Below, piece after piece: positions 51,908 through 60,370 of a stretch of DNA of 64,000 nucleotides. The DNA comes from Panacagrimonas sp. (GTDB lineage: Bacteria; Pseudomonadota; Gammaproteobacteria; Nevskiales; Nevskiaceae), in assembly GCF_020697055.1 (NCBI RefSeq), contig NZ_JAJFBP010000015.1, positions 62,001 through 126,000 of the forward strand, in the 5' to 3' direction. Both the position numbers and the translations under genes were made by a program. The number at the start of each line of letters is the position of its first letter. Position 1 is the stretch's first letter. The notes beneath the pieces were generated by a model, which was given only the letters and a program-made list of their open reading frames with translations, was not told the origin of the DNA and ran no database searches.

Positions 51908-52571
51908 CGAGCCGATAGCCGGCGCCGCGCACGGTGCGGATCAGTTCCCGCTCGAACCCGCGATCCACCTTCGATCGCAGGCGGCTGATGTGGGTCTCGA
52001 CGATGTTGGTCCGCGGCTCGAAGTGAAAATCCCAGACGTGCTCCAGCAGCATCGTGCGCGTCACCACCTCGCCTTTGTGCCGCACCAGGTACTCGAGCAG
52101 CCGGAACTCGGTGGGCTGCAGCTGCAGCGTCCGCCCCTGGCGCTGCACGGAGCGGCGCAGCAGGTCGATCTCGAGATCGCCGGCCACCAGGCGCGACTCG
52201 GTCGTCGCACCCGCGCGGTGTCGTCGCAGGATCGCGCCGACGCGCGCGCGCAGTTCGGAGAACGCGAACGGCTTCACGAGGTAGTCGTCCGCCAGTTCCA
52301 ATCCTTCGATCCGCGCTTCGACGGTGCCCACGGCCGTCAGGAACAGCGCCGGCGTGCTGTCGCCGCCGGCGCGGATCATCGCGAGCACCTTGAGCCCATC
52401 CGGCGGCGGCACCATGCGATCGAGGATCAGCACGTCGTAGCTGCCGCCGGTGGCCATCATCAGGGCGTCGGTGCCGCGCGACGCGTGGTCGACGACGGCG
52501 CCGTCCTCGCGAAATCCTCGAACGATGTAGTCCGCGATCTCGACGTCGTCTTCGAGCAGCAGCACGCGCAC
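51894..52571 (-). CDS. OmpR/PhoB family response regulator
   Basis: A 225-residue regulator. The receiver domain has LLLEDDVEIADYI and phospho-Asp in DVLILDRMVPPPDGL (about residue 50), plus VKPFAF. The winged-helix output domain has LQPTEFRLLEYLVRHKGEVVTRTMLLEHVWDFHFEPRTNIVETHISRLRSKVD. The cognate kinase follows with a 14-base overlap. Confidence 0.95.
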   Translation of the reverse strand: MRVLLLEDDVEIADYIVRGFREDGAVVDHASRGTDALMMATGGSYDVLILDRMVPPPDGLKVLAMIRAGGDSTPALFLTAVGTVEARIEGLELADDYLVKPFAFSELRARVGAILRRHRAGATTESRLVAGDLEIDLLRRSVQRQGRTLQLQPTEFRLLEYLVRHKGEVVTRTMLLEHVWDFHFEPRTNIVETHISRLRSKVDRGFERELIRTVRGAGYRLDVET

Positions 52572-52622
52572 GACGCTCTACCTCCTCATGGACGGCTGCC
52601 GCGGACCGGACCGCGGCCGGCG

Positions 52623-52928
52623 TCAATCATCGTTGTCCTCGCGCGCGCCCAGCACCTCGCCGGTCACGGCATCGACGCGCACGTCGTACGAGCGATTTTC
52701 GCGAACGATCGACACCTCGTACTCGGGCTTGAAGCTGTCGTCGTCGATCCCCGCGTCGTAGGCCTGTCCGCCCTGCGCGGTCTCGGCCGCCTGGATCGCC
52801 TGGACCAGCGTGATCTTGGCGCCCTTGAGCGCACGCACATCGTCTCGGTCGGCAATCGCCGCGCCCGCGACGCCGAGGCCTGCGAGCACCAGAACCGGCG
52901 CGATCCACTTCTTTGCATTGGTTTTCAT
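52623..52928 (-). CDS. periplasmic PepSY domain protein
   Basis: A 101-residue protein with signal peptide (WIAPVLVLAGLGVAGAAIA) and one PepSY domain: ITLVQAIQAAETAQGGQAYDAGIDDD, then YEVSIVRENRSYDVRVDAVTGEVLG. PepSY proteins often act as accessory or inhibitory periplasmic partners of signalling or peptidase systems. GGAGAC four bases before the ATG at 52928 sets the start. It is the first gene of the operon with the regulator and kinase. Confidence 0.9.
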   Translation of the reverse strand: MKTNAKKWIAPVLVLAGLGVAGAAIADRDDVRALKGAKITLVQAIQAAETAQGGQAYDAGIDDDSFKPEYEVSIVRENRSYDVRVDAVTGEVLGAREDNDD

Positions 52929-53100
52929 CTGTGTCTCCATCTTGGGGTGAGGGTGTCGAGTCATTGCTCGACGCCCACCTTACGGACGGCCACCTTGCTT
53001 CACGTTGTCGAGCGCTATACGAAACTTCAATGTTGGCCAGCGCTCGCGGCCATGGGCTAGGCTCGCGGACTCCCTCTGCGACCGCAACGTCCTTTACACA

Positions 53101-53910
53101 ATGTCCGCCTCGTCCCAAACCAAGCCGACGCCCTCGCCGCGACTGTCCGCCACGATCCTGCTGCTGCGCGACGGTGCGCAGGGGATGGAAGTGTTCATGG
53201 TCGTGCGCCACCAGCAGATCGACTTCGCCTCGGGCGCAATGGTGTTTCCGGGTGGCAAGCTCGCGCCGGGCGACAGCGAGGCGCGCGTGCACGCACGGTG
53301 CCGCGGCATCGACGCGCTGTCGACCGACGAGATCGCGCTGCGCGTCGGTGCGATCCGCGAAGCCTTCGAGGAGTCCGGCATCCTGCTGGCGCATCGCGGC
53401 AGCGATGGCGGCGCGATCGCGCCCGATCGGCTCGAGACGCTCGGTGCGCGCTATCGGCGCGGCCTGGATCGCGGCGAGATCGCGATGGCCGACATGCTCG
53501 AGACCGAGGACCTGGTGCTGGACTGCGGCGCGCTGGTGCCGTTCGCGCACTGGGTCACGCCGACGTTCATGCCCAAGCGCTTCGACACCTTCTTCTACGT
53601 GGCCAAGGCACCGGCCGATCAGCTCGGCGTGCACGACGGCCACGAGGCGGTCGACTCGGCATGGTTGCGCCCGGCGGACATCGTGGTGGACGAGGCGGCG
53701 GGCCGGCGCACGCTGGTGCCGGCCACGATGCTCAACGTCAAGAAGCTCGGACGCAGCGATTCGGTCGCAGCGGCGCTGGAGGCCGCCCGCACGCAGCCCA
53801 TCGTCACGGTGCAGCCCGAACTGGTGCAGGGACCGCCGAACGCGGTGCTGAAGATCCCGGAAGCCGCCGGCTACGGCGTCAGCGAGTTCCGGATGAGCCT
53901 GCCCGTTTGA
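53101..53910 (+). CDS. Nudix hydrolase (NUDT19/acyl-CoA diphosphatase-like)
   Basis: A 269-residue hydrolase. MVFPGGKLAPGDSEARVHARC is the start of a Nudix box whose second half, REAFEESGILLA, comes about 45 residues later. Such a long insertion is characteristic of the NUDT7/8/19 group that cleaves CoA and acyl-CoA to 3',5'-ADP and phosphopantetheine. The ATG at 53101 is used. It is divergent from the PepSY operon. Confidence 0.85.
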   Translation: MSASSQTKPTPSPRLSATILLLRDGAQGMEVFMVVRHQQIDFASGAMVFPGGKLAPGDSEARVHARCRGIDALSTDEIALRVGAIREAFEESGILLAHRGSDGGAIAPDRLETLGARYRRGLDRGEIAMADMLETEDLVLDCGALVPFAHWVTPTFMPKRFDTFFYVAKAPADQLGVHDGHEAVDSAWLRPADIVVDEAAGRRTLVPATMLNVKKLGRSDSVAAALEAARTQPIVTVQPELVQGPPNAVLKIPEAAGYGVSEFRMSLPV

Positions 53911-53935
53911 GGCCAGGCTCACCGCCGACCCAGGC

Positions 53936-54160
53936 TCAGTGAATGGTGGCGCTCGCCGGCAGCACCGTCGGCGGACGCGAACTGGCCTGGCGCGCGAGCA
54001 GCGCGCCGTAGCCCATCGCCGCCTTCTCCCAGCGTTCGCAGACGTCCAGGACCCAGCCTGGAAGCTGACCGTTGTCGACGGCCCGCTCGATGCGCATGCG
54101 CTCCTGCAACACCTTCTCGGAGACGTCCTGCAGGGTCACATCGTCCTTGGATCCGCTCAC
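53936..54160 (-). CDS. small hypothetical protein
   Basis: A 74-residue protein with a helical, charged pattern: VTLQDVSEKVLQERMRIERAVDNG, then GWVLDVCERWEKAAMGYGALLARQ. It is not recognised. It has no signal peptide and lies convergent to the Nudix gene (25 bases between stops). The protein-like composition in one frame supports coding. Confidence 0.5.
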   Translation of the reverse strand: MSGSKDDVTLQDVSEKVLQERMRIERAVDNGQLPGWVLDVCERWEKAAMGYGALLARQASSRPPTVLPASATIH

Positions 54161-54493
54161 GTGCGTACTGCTCCTGGATGCATCGGGGTGTGTGGGGTGA
54201 CACGAACATCATCGGCGCGCCAGGCCCGCCGCAAAAGCCACGGCGGGACGATCGGTCCCGTGCGGCGCATGGGCGGTGGGTGCCGGATCCCGGCCTTCTA
54301 AAGACAAGAATCACGCAAAGGCGCAAAGACGCAGGGGACGCATAGAAAAGCGAGGCAAGAACGCTCACGTTCCACGAGCGGACACTTCATCCATTTTTTC
54401 TTTGCGACCTTTGCGTCTTTGCGACTTTGCGTGATTCTTCCAGCTTTGAATCAGGGCTCGAGGGGGTACCCCGTCGGGACGTGGCCGACGACG
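54161..54493. repeat. intergenic region dominated by a large inverted repeat
   Basis: Arm 1 (about 54307-54335: GAATCACGCAAAGGCGCAAA followed by GACGCAGG) and arm 2 (about 54408-54438, its complement with a few differences) face each other across some 70 bases. Within the arms the units CGCAAAG and GCAAAGACGC repeat. This is a palindromic element of the kind found in Xanthomonadales-like intergenic DNA, not a gene. Confidence 0.75.
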
Positions 54494-54997
54494 TCAGCCT
54501 GCGCCGCCGCTCCAGCAGCCGCGTTCGGTGCCCTGGCTGATGATGATGTCGAGGTCGCGCTTGAGATCGGCGGCCTCCCAGTCCGAATGGCGCTGCTTCA
54601 TCGTTTCGCGCGCGCGGTCGCGCGCCACGCGCAGCGACTTGCAGGCATCGGACTCGGTCGCGTGCACCACCGGGCCGGCGAACTTGTCCATCACCAGCGG
54701 CTTGGCCTTCTCCAACGGGGCTTCGCGCATCTCCTTGCGCGATTCGACGGCGAAGCGCCCTGCCATCGGGCTGCTGCCATCGGCCGCGACCAGGCCGGAC
54801 ATCTCGGCGGAGCCACCCGGCGGCACGTCGTCGATCGGATGGCGGTGCACGTACCAGATCGCGCCGAGCACGCACAGGCCCAGCGCGATCACCAGCCCCA
54901 GGGCGGCACCATCACCCCGCGACTCGTTGTCCCGGCTGGCGCGTTCGCGCCGGGGCGCGCGGAGGGAATCGACTTCTTTCATCGGCGGCTCTCGCAT
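54494..54997 (-). CDS. hypothetical single-pass membrane protein
   Basis: A 167-residue protein: cytoplasmic charged N-terminus (about 30 residues), one helix at about 32-49 (ALGLVIALGLCVLGAIWYV), then a periplasmic domain. In that domain, SDACKSLRVARDRARETMKQRHSDWEAADLKRDLDIIISQGTERGCW contains two cysteines likely to pair. It is not recognised. The start may be 54997 or the internal Met at 54982. It is divergent from the MaoC dehydratase. Confidence 0.6.
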   Translation of the reverse strand: MREPPMKEVDSLRAPRRERASRDNESRGDGAALGLVIALGLCVLGAIWYVHRHPIDDVPPGGSAEMSGLVAADGSSPMAGRFAVESRKEMREAPLEKAKPLVMDKFAGPVVHATESDACKSLRVARDRARETMKQRHSDWEAADLKRDLDIIISQGTERGCWSGGAG

Positions 54998-55103
54998 GCG
55001 ACGCGCAAACTTATCATCTGGCCCGCTCGGCGGGTGAGACCTGCGGTCGATTTTTCGGTCAAACTTGCGCGCTTTTTTCCATAACCCTTCCGGGAGGCGT
55101 CGC

Positions 55104-55559
55104 GTGGCAGGTCTCTATTTCGAGGAATTCTCCGTCGGCCAGAAGTTCGTTCACTCGGTGCGGCGCACCGTCACGGAAGCGGACAACGTCTTCTTCTCGG
55201 CCCTGACCCACAACCCGGCGGCGCTGCACATCGACGAACAGTACTGCAAGGAGAACTCGGAGTTCGGCCAGCGCATCGTCAACAGCGCCTTCACGCTGGG
55301 CCTGATGGTCGGCGTCACGGTGCAGGACACCACGCTGGGCACCACGGTGGGCAACCTGGGCTGGGACGAGGTGCGGTTCCCCAAGCCGGTGTTCCATGGC
55401 GACACGCTGCGCACCGAATCCGAGGTGCTGGAGATCCGCGAGTCGAAGAGCCGCCCGCAGAACGGCATCGTGATTTTCATTCACCGCTGCTACAACCAGC
55501 GCAACGAGCTGGTCGGCCACTGCAAGCGCTCGGCGTTGATGCTGCGCAAGCCGAAGTAG
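55104..55559 (+). CDS. MaoC-like hot-dog dehydratase
   Basis: A 151-residue hydratase-2-type protein. The core [40 protein letters not shown] is the MaoC/R-hydratase motif (with Asn-Pro and His-Ile-Asp active-site region), followed by [18 protein letters not shown]. It would hydrate an enoyl-CoA or related acyl thioester. The GTG start at 55104 is preceded by GGGAGG seven bases upstream; no ATG is in an acceptable position. Confidence 0.88.
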   Translation: MAGLYFEEFSVGQKFVHSVRRTVTEADNVFFSALTHNPAALHIDEQYCKENSEFGQRIVNSAFTLGLMVGVTVQDTTLGTTVGNLGWDEVRFPKPVFHGDTLRTESEVLEIRESKSRPQNGIVIFIHRCYNQRNELVGHCKRSALMLRKPK

Positions 55560-55602
55560 GCGGCACCCCCCGGGCTGCGGCAGGACGCGGAGCCCGGGTG
55601 GG

Positions 55603-56643
55603 TCAATTGCTCGCGGTGCGCGCCGGCAGGTACGGCACCGGGTCGACCGGCTGGCCGCGCTCGCGGATTTCGAAGTGCAGGATCGGGCGGTTCTCCGGAC
55701 CCAGCCCGAGTTCGGCGATCGGCTGACCGCCGCGCACCATGTCGCCCTCGTTGACCAGCCGCGTGCGGTTGTAGCCGTAGGCCGACAGGCGCAGATCGTC
55801 GTGCTTGATGATGATCAACTCGCCGTAGCCCTTGAGCGCCGAGCCGCTGTAGACGACCTTGCCGGGCGCGGCGGCGACCACCGACTGGCCCAGTGAGCCG
55901 CTGAAATCCAGACCCTTGGATCCGGCGCCCGGGTTGTAGCCGCGCACCACCACACCCTGGGTGGGCCATTGCCAGCGATAGGGCCCGCCGGATTCGCTGG
56001 TGATCGGCGGCGGCGGCAGCACCGGAGCCGGCGGCGGTGCGATCGCCACGCTTGCGCCGCCCGGTGTCGAGCCGTACGGCGACGGGGGTGGTGGCGCGGG
56101 CATCGAGCCGCCCATGCCCAGCGGGGGCGGTGGCGTGCCCATCGACTCGGTCGGCAGCGCGATCGGCTTGGGACGCGGACCCGGCGACGGTGCCACGCCG
56201 CCGCGACCGCGAGATGCCACGGGCGGCAACGGCGGCGGCGGTACCCCCAGGCCTTCGGCCGGCAGCGCCATCGGCCGCGTCGACGGCGCGGGCGTGGTGT
56301 CGTCCGGGTGGGAGACGATGTCGCCTTCGATCAGCGCCGGTCGCGGCGGCTGCGCCAGGCGCAACACCTGTCCCGGCCGGATCAGGTAATCCGAGCCGAT
56401 GCCGTTCCACCGCGCCAGTTCGCGAAAGTCCAGGCTGTTGCGAAAGGCGATCGAGTACATCGTGTCGCCCGGACGGACCCGATATTCCTGCGGGCCCACC
56501 GGAGGTTCCGGCGCCGCGATGCGCACCGCCGACTGGTTGGCCGACTGGCGCTGCGGCGGCTCGTCCCAGGACAGCATGTTCTGGCAGCCCGATGCGCACA
56601 GCGCCGCCACGAGCAGCAGGTTCGCGCGCAGGATCCGGTTCAA
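55603..56643 (-). CDS. nlpD: NlpD-type LysM/M23 lipoprotein, divisome amidase activator
   Basis: A 346-residue outer-membrane lipoprotein. The signal peptide ends at lipobox LCASGC (Cys20). One LysM domain follows (about 54-96, EYRVRPGDTMYSIAFRNSLD), then a long Pro-rich linker (about 100-215) and a LytM/M23 domain (GLDFSGSLGQSVVAAAPGKVVYSG, LHFEIR). Canonical zinc ligands are missing (SKGLDF and SAYGYN replace His-containing motifs), as in NlpD/EnvC, which activate amidases rather than cut peptidoglycan. The TTG start at 56643 is supported by a 4-base overlap (TTGA) with the DedA stop. Confidence 0.9.
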   Translation of the reverse strand: MNRILRANLLLVAALCASGCQNMLSWDEPPQRQSANQSAVRIAAPEPPVGPQEYRVRPGDTMYSIAFRNSLDFRELARWNGIGSDYLIRPGQVLRLAQPPRPALIEGDIVSHPDDTTPAPSTRPMALPAEGLGVPPPPLPPVASRGRGGVAPSPGPRPKPIALPTESMGTPPPPLGMGGSMPAPPPPSPYGSTPGGASVAIAPPPAPVLPPPPITSESGGPYRWQWPTQGVVVRGYNPGAGSKGLDFSGSLGQSVVAAAPGKVVYSGSALKGYGELIIIKHDDLRLSAYGYNRTRLVNEGDMVRGGQPIAELGLGPENRPILHFEIRERGQPVDPVPYLPARTASN

Positions 56644-57269
56644 GGCATCGGCTCCTGCGTCGAGACGGCGTTGCGCTTCGCGCGATGCCGGATCACGAAC
56701 CAGACGACGAAGACCAGCAGGCCCACCAGCGCCAGCAACGCCGCCTCGTGCGTGTACGCCATCACTGCCTCGATCACGGGCTGACCGAAGTAGTAGCCGA
56801 GCGCGGTGAGCACGCCGCACCACAGCGTTGCGCCCAGCGTGGTCAGCAGCATGAACGGCGCCAGGCGCATCCCGAACACGCCGGGCGGGATCGAGATCAG
56901 GTGGCGGATGCCGGGAATGAAACGGCCGACGAACGTCGCGACGTTGGCGTTGCGCAGGAACAGCTGCTCGGCGTCGTGGAACGTCTTCGGGCTGATCAGG
57001 AAGTACTTGCCGTATGCGAGCAGGAAGACCTTGCCCACGTACTTGCCCAGCGCGTAGTTCGCCGACGCCCCGATCAGCGAGCCCAGGCCGCCGCACAGCG
57101 TCGCCAAAAACGGATTGAGCTCGCCCTGCGCCGCGCGGTAGCCGGCGGGAATCATCACCAGCTCCGACGGCACCGGGAACAGGCTCGACTCGAGCGCCAT
57201 CAGGAACACGATCTCGGTGTAGCCCAGGTGGGCCACGACTTCCTTGACCCACAACGCGAAGGCTTCCAT
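56640..57269 (-). CDS. DedA/YqaA-type SNARE-associated (VTT) membrane protein
   Basis: A 209-residue inner-membrane protein with several helices. FLMALESSLFPVPSELVMIPAG, FVGRFIPGIRHLISIPPGVFGMRLAPF and the helix after it are DedA family signatures. DedA proteins support lipid (undecaprenyl phosphate) flipping and envelope homeostasis. It lies between pcm and nlpD in the conserved gene order, with 13 bases to pcm and a 4-base overlap with nlpD. Confidence 0.9.
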   Translation of the reverse strand: MEAFALWVKEVVAHLGYTEIVFLMALESSLFPVPSELVMIPAGYRAAQGELNPFLATLCGGLGSLIGASANYALGKYVGKVFLLAYGKYFLISPKTFHDAEQLFLRNANVATFVGRFIPGIRHLISIPPGVFGMRLAPFMLLTTLGATLWCGVLTALGYYFGQPVIEAVMAYTHEAALLALVGLLVFVVWFVIRHRAKRNAVSTQEPMP

Positions 57270-57282
57270 GGATTGGGGCGCC

Positions 57283-57972
57283 CTAGACCTTGCCGGTCAG
57301 CAGCGGCACGAACGTGACGCCGCCCAGATCCTGCTCGACGGTGGTGCCGCGCATCGTGCGTTCGATCAGGCGCAGCGACTGCGCGCCGGTGGGCCCCACC
57401 GGAATGACCAGGCGACCGCCGGGGGCGAGCTGGTCGATCAAGGCTTGCGGAATCTCGGTGCCGCCGGCGGTCACGACGATGCCGTCGTAGGGCGCGTACG
57501 GCGGCCAGCCGAGCGTGCCGTCGGCATATCCGAAGTGCACGTTGCGGATGTTCAGCGACGCCAGGCGCAGGCGCGCCGATTCGGTCAGCGCGCGGATGCG
57601 TTCGACGGTGAAGACGGTCTCGACCAGCGCCGCCAGCACCGCGGTCTGGTAGCCGCTGCCGGTGCCGACTTCGAGCACTCGCTTGGTCGGCGTGGCGCCG
57701 CCCATCACGGCCTGCGTCATCAGCGCCACGATGTAGGGCTGCGAGATCGTCTGCGCGTGGCCGATCGGCAGCGCACGGTTCTTGTACGCCTCGCTCTTGA
57801 GCGCCTCCTCGACGAACTGGTGACGCTCGATCTTCGTCATCACCTCGAGCACCCGCTCGTCATGGATGCCCTGCAGGCGCAGCTCCTGGATCAGGTTCTC
57901 GCGCACGCGCGACGAGGTCATGCCCAGGCCGCGGCTGTGGTGATGGGAGGTGAAACCAGCTCGGTCGTTCAA
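57283..57972 (-). CDS. pcm: protein-L-isoaspartate O-methyltransferase
   Basis: A 229-residue SAM-dependent repair enzyme that methylates isoaspartyl residues in damaged proteins. FVEEALKSEAYKNRALPIGHAQTISQPYIVA is the substrate/PIMT signature, VLEVGTGSGYQTAVLA is motif I for SAM, and IVVTAGGTEIPQALIDQLAPGG is the post-I region. The N-terminus may start at the Met at 57972 or one of the internal Mets. It is the classical partner of surE. Confidence 0.94.
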   Translation of the reverse strand: MNDRAGFTSHHHSRGLGMTSSRVRENLIQELRLQGIHDERVLEVMTKIERHQFVEEALKSEAYKNRALPIGHAQTISQPYIVALMTQAVMGGATPTKRVLEVGTGSGYQTAVLAALVETVFTVERIRALTESARLRLASLNIRNVHFGYADGTLGWPPYAPYDGIVVTAGGTEIPQALIDQLAPGGRLVIPVGPTGAQSLRLIERTMRGTTVEQDLGGVTFVPLLTGKV

Positions 57973-57981
57973 GTCTTGGGA

Positions 57982-58731
57982 TCAGGTGAGATTGCGTGCC
58001 CAGACGGAGACGCTCTCCATCGCGGCGTAACGGGTCAGGTCCACCAGCAGCGGCGTGATCGACACGCGGTTCTGCGTGATGGCATGGAAATCGGTGCCAG
58101 GACCTGCGTCGCCGCCGCTGCCGGCCGCGCCGATCCACCAGATCGGACGGCCGCGCGGATCGGTGGTCGGAATCACCGGCTCGGCGCGATGCCGATTGCC
58201 CAGGCGCGTGACCTCGTACCCGGCCAGCGCCTCGAAGGGCACGTCGGGCACGTTGACGTTGAGGATCACGTTCTCGGCCAGCGGGTGCGTCCGCAGGCGC
58301 TCGACGATGCGCTCGGCGACGCGCGCGGACGTCTCGTAATGCTCCGGCGCGGGCGAACAGCACGACACCGCCACGGCCGAGTAGCCGAGGAACCGGCCTT
58401 CCATCGCCGCGGCCACCGTTCCCGAGTAGAGCGTGTCGTCGCCGAGGTTCGAGCCGCAGTTGATGCCCGACACCACCATGTCGAACGGCGTGTCGAGCAT
58501 GCCGGTCAGCGCCAGGTGCACGCAGTCGGTGGGCGTGCCGTCCACGCACATCGTGCCGTCGGCGTGCTCCTGCACGCGCACCGGCTTGGACAGCGTCAGC
58601 GAATTGCTGGCCCCACTGCGGTTGCGGTCGGGCGCAACGACGGTCACCTCGTGATGCCGCCGAAGCTGGTCGCGAAGGCAGACCAGGCCGGGGGCGATGC
58701 AGCCGTCGTCGTTGGAAAGAAGGATGCGCAT
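57982..58731 (-). CDS. surE: 5'/3'-nucleotidase, survival protein SurE
   Basis: A 249-residue phosphatase. [16 protein letters not shown] holds the metal Asp pair, [15 protein letters not shown] follows, and [25 protein letters not shown] carries the Asn and the typical SurE motif. It dephosphorylates nucleoside monophosphates and short polyphosphate. The ATG at 58731 matches the family start (a longer in-frame Met lies at 58746). It is nine bases upstream of pcm. Confidence 0.95.
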   Translation of the reverse strand: MRILLSNDDGCIAPGLVCLRDQLRRHHEVTVVAPDRNRSGASNSLTLSKPVRVQEHADGTMCVDGTPTDCVHLALTGMLDTPFDMVVSGINCGSNLGDDTLYSGTVAAAMEGRFLGYSAVAVSCCSPAPEHYETSARVAERIVERLRTHPLAENVILNVNVPDVPFEALAGYEVTRLGNRHRAEPVIPTTDPRGRPIWWIGAAGSGGDAGPGTDFHAITQNRVSITPLLVDLTRYAAMESVSVWARNLT

Positions 58732-58791
58732 GGGATTGGGGACCACGAAGCGGCTAGTTTAACTTTCAAGTGCCTGGTCTACGATCTCTCC

Positions 58792-59334
58792 ATGTCCGAC
58801 AACACCGCCGATGACGATGCCGTCGCCTTTGGGGCGGCCATGGCCGGGGTGCGGCGCAAGGCGCCCAACGAGCGCGTGCCGCGCGCGGCGCCGCGTCCGC
58901 CGGCCGAGCCACGCCATTCGGTCGCGGACGAACGCGCCGTGCTCGCGGAGCTGTTGTCCGGCCCCGACGCCGAGGAATTCGAGTCCGACGGGACGATGAC
59001 GTTCGCCGCGCCAGGGGTTCAGGACCGCGTATTGCGTCAGCTGCGCCGCGGCGCATTCCGGCTCGACTCGGAACTCGACCTGCACGGCCTGAACCGCGAC
59101 AAAGCGCGCGCCGCCGTGGTCGCGTTCATCGCGGAGTGCCGCGTGCGCGACCATCGCTGCGTGCGCATCATCCACGGCAAGGGCAACGGTTCGCCCAACA
59201 GCGGCCCGGTGATCAAGCGCCTGCTCGACGGCTGGCTGCGCAAGCTGCGCGACGTGCTCGCGTTCTGCGCCGCGCGGCCGCAGGACGGCGGAAGTGGTGC
59301 GATCTACGTGCTGCTGCGTCGGACGCCGCGCTGA
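58792..59334 (+). CDS. Smr domain protein
   Basis: A 180-residue protein with a C-terminal Smr domain (about residues 85-180). LDLHGLNRDKARAAVVAFIAEC and VRIIHGKGNGSPNSGPVIKRLLDGWL are the LDxHG and HGKG nuclease-type motifs. A charged, disordered N-terminal region precedes it. Smr domains nick or cleave nucleic acid. It is divergent from surE, an adjacency also seen in related gammaproteobacteria. Confidence 0.92.
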   Translation: MSDNTADDDAVAFGAAMAGVRRKAPNERVPRAAPRPPAEPRHSVADERAVLAELLSGPDAEEFESDGTMTFAAPGVQDRVLRQLRRGAFRLDSELDLHGLNRDKARAAVVAFIAECRVRDHRCVRIIHGKGNGSPNSGPVIKRLLDGWLRKLRDVLAFCAARPQDGGSGAIYVLLRRTPR

Positions 59335-59400
59335 AATCGAGGCTTGCCGGTCCTTCGAAGGGCCGTTAGCGTCGCCGGACATCGAACGGGAGAATTGCCC

Positions 59401-60327
59401 ATGGCGGACACGCCTGAATCGCCCAACACCGGCTCGAGCCCCTGGGTCGGGTCGACCGGATTTCCGGCCCACCCGACTTCGCCCGTCGGCGGTGGCGGCC
59501 CCGGCAATTTCGTCACGGGCAATCGGATCACCGGCGCACCGGGAAACGATGACAGCGCCGTGCCGCATCCGCTGTCGCCGACGGGACGCCATCTGCTTCT
59601 GGTCCAGAACCACGTCGATGCGCTGGATGAAGTAGGCGTCGCGCTCGACACCAACGTGCCGGTGAGCGGATCGACCAAACCCAATCCGCCTCCCAAGACC
59701 AAGGTCGAAACCATCACCGGTGCATCCCGTAGCGGGACCTACGAGGAGATCAAGGTGACGGTCAAGGTGGTGGCTGACGGTGTCGACAGCAGCGCCGGCA
59801 GCAGGGCGTACCTCAAGGTTTCCGTCAGCAACAAGGATGCGGTCACACCGCCCATCATGGAAACCGAAGAGAAAGACGAGTCGCAACGGACGGTGACCAG
59901 CTTCGCCAAACAGGTCGGCGCCAAGATCGTCAAGGACCCGACCGGGAAGAACAAATTCACCCCGACCGTGACGCTCCAGATCATGTACGGCCCTTCGGTG
60001 AGCACCAGCGATCGCAGTGCCTACGGCCGCGGCACCACCGATGCCGACATCAAGAACAACGACACGTCGATCGGATTCCACGAACACTGCCATCTGCAGG
60101 CTGCGATCGCGTACTTCAAGGACAGCAGCAAGCTCCCAGCCGCGTTCACCTCCAAATTCGGCGAGAAGACCAGCGTCTTCGAAGCTGCGCAAAGTACGTG
60201 GGGGAAATCCTTCGAGGAGTACTTCAAGGACGAGGAGAAAGCCTCGCTCCAGACCGTCGACGAGGTGGGAAGCCCGACGCTGTCCAGCTACCTGATCGAT
60301 CACCCCGGACACAAGCACCACGCCTGA
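59401..60327 (+). CDS. unknown protein with HExxH zincin motif
   Basis: A 308-residue protein not recognised as a known family. The N-terminal about 60 residues are Gly/Pro/Ser/Thr-rich and look disordered. The middle is beta-rich (TYEEIKVTVKVVADG, AYLKVSVSNKD), and the C-terminal third contains SIGFHEHCHLQAAIAYF with His227, Glu228 and His231, matching the HExxH zinc-metallopeptidase motif. There is no signal peptide, but the N-terminus could be a non-classical secretion or effector-like tail. GC content appears lower than in the flanks. It is inserted in an otherwise conserved surE-ispF region, suggesting transfer. Confidence 0.65.
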   Translation: MADTPESPNTGSSPWVGSTGFPAHPTSPVGGGGPGNFVTGNRITGAPGNDDSAVPHPLSPTGRHLLLVQNHVDALDEVGVALDTNVPVSGSTKPNPPPKTKVETITGASRSGTYEEIKVTVKVVADGVDSSAGSRAYLKVSVSNKDAVTPPIMETEEKDESQRTVTSFAKQVGAKIVKDPTGKNKFTPTVTLQIMYGPSVSTSDRSAYGRGTTDADIKNNDTSIGFHEHCHLQAAIAYFKDSSKLPAAFTSKFGEKTSVFEAAQSTWGKSFEEYFKDEEKASLQTVDEVGSPTLSSYLIDHPGHKHHA

Positions 60328-60370
60328 AGGGCTGGCCGGCATTCCTCCCTGGCATCCCCTCCATCGCCTG

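Noticed and set aside
57244..58791. Upstream extension of the Smr gene by 516 codons
   Set aside because: The extension is antisense to pcm and surE; the ATG at 58792 matches the Smr protein length.
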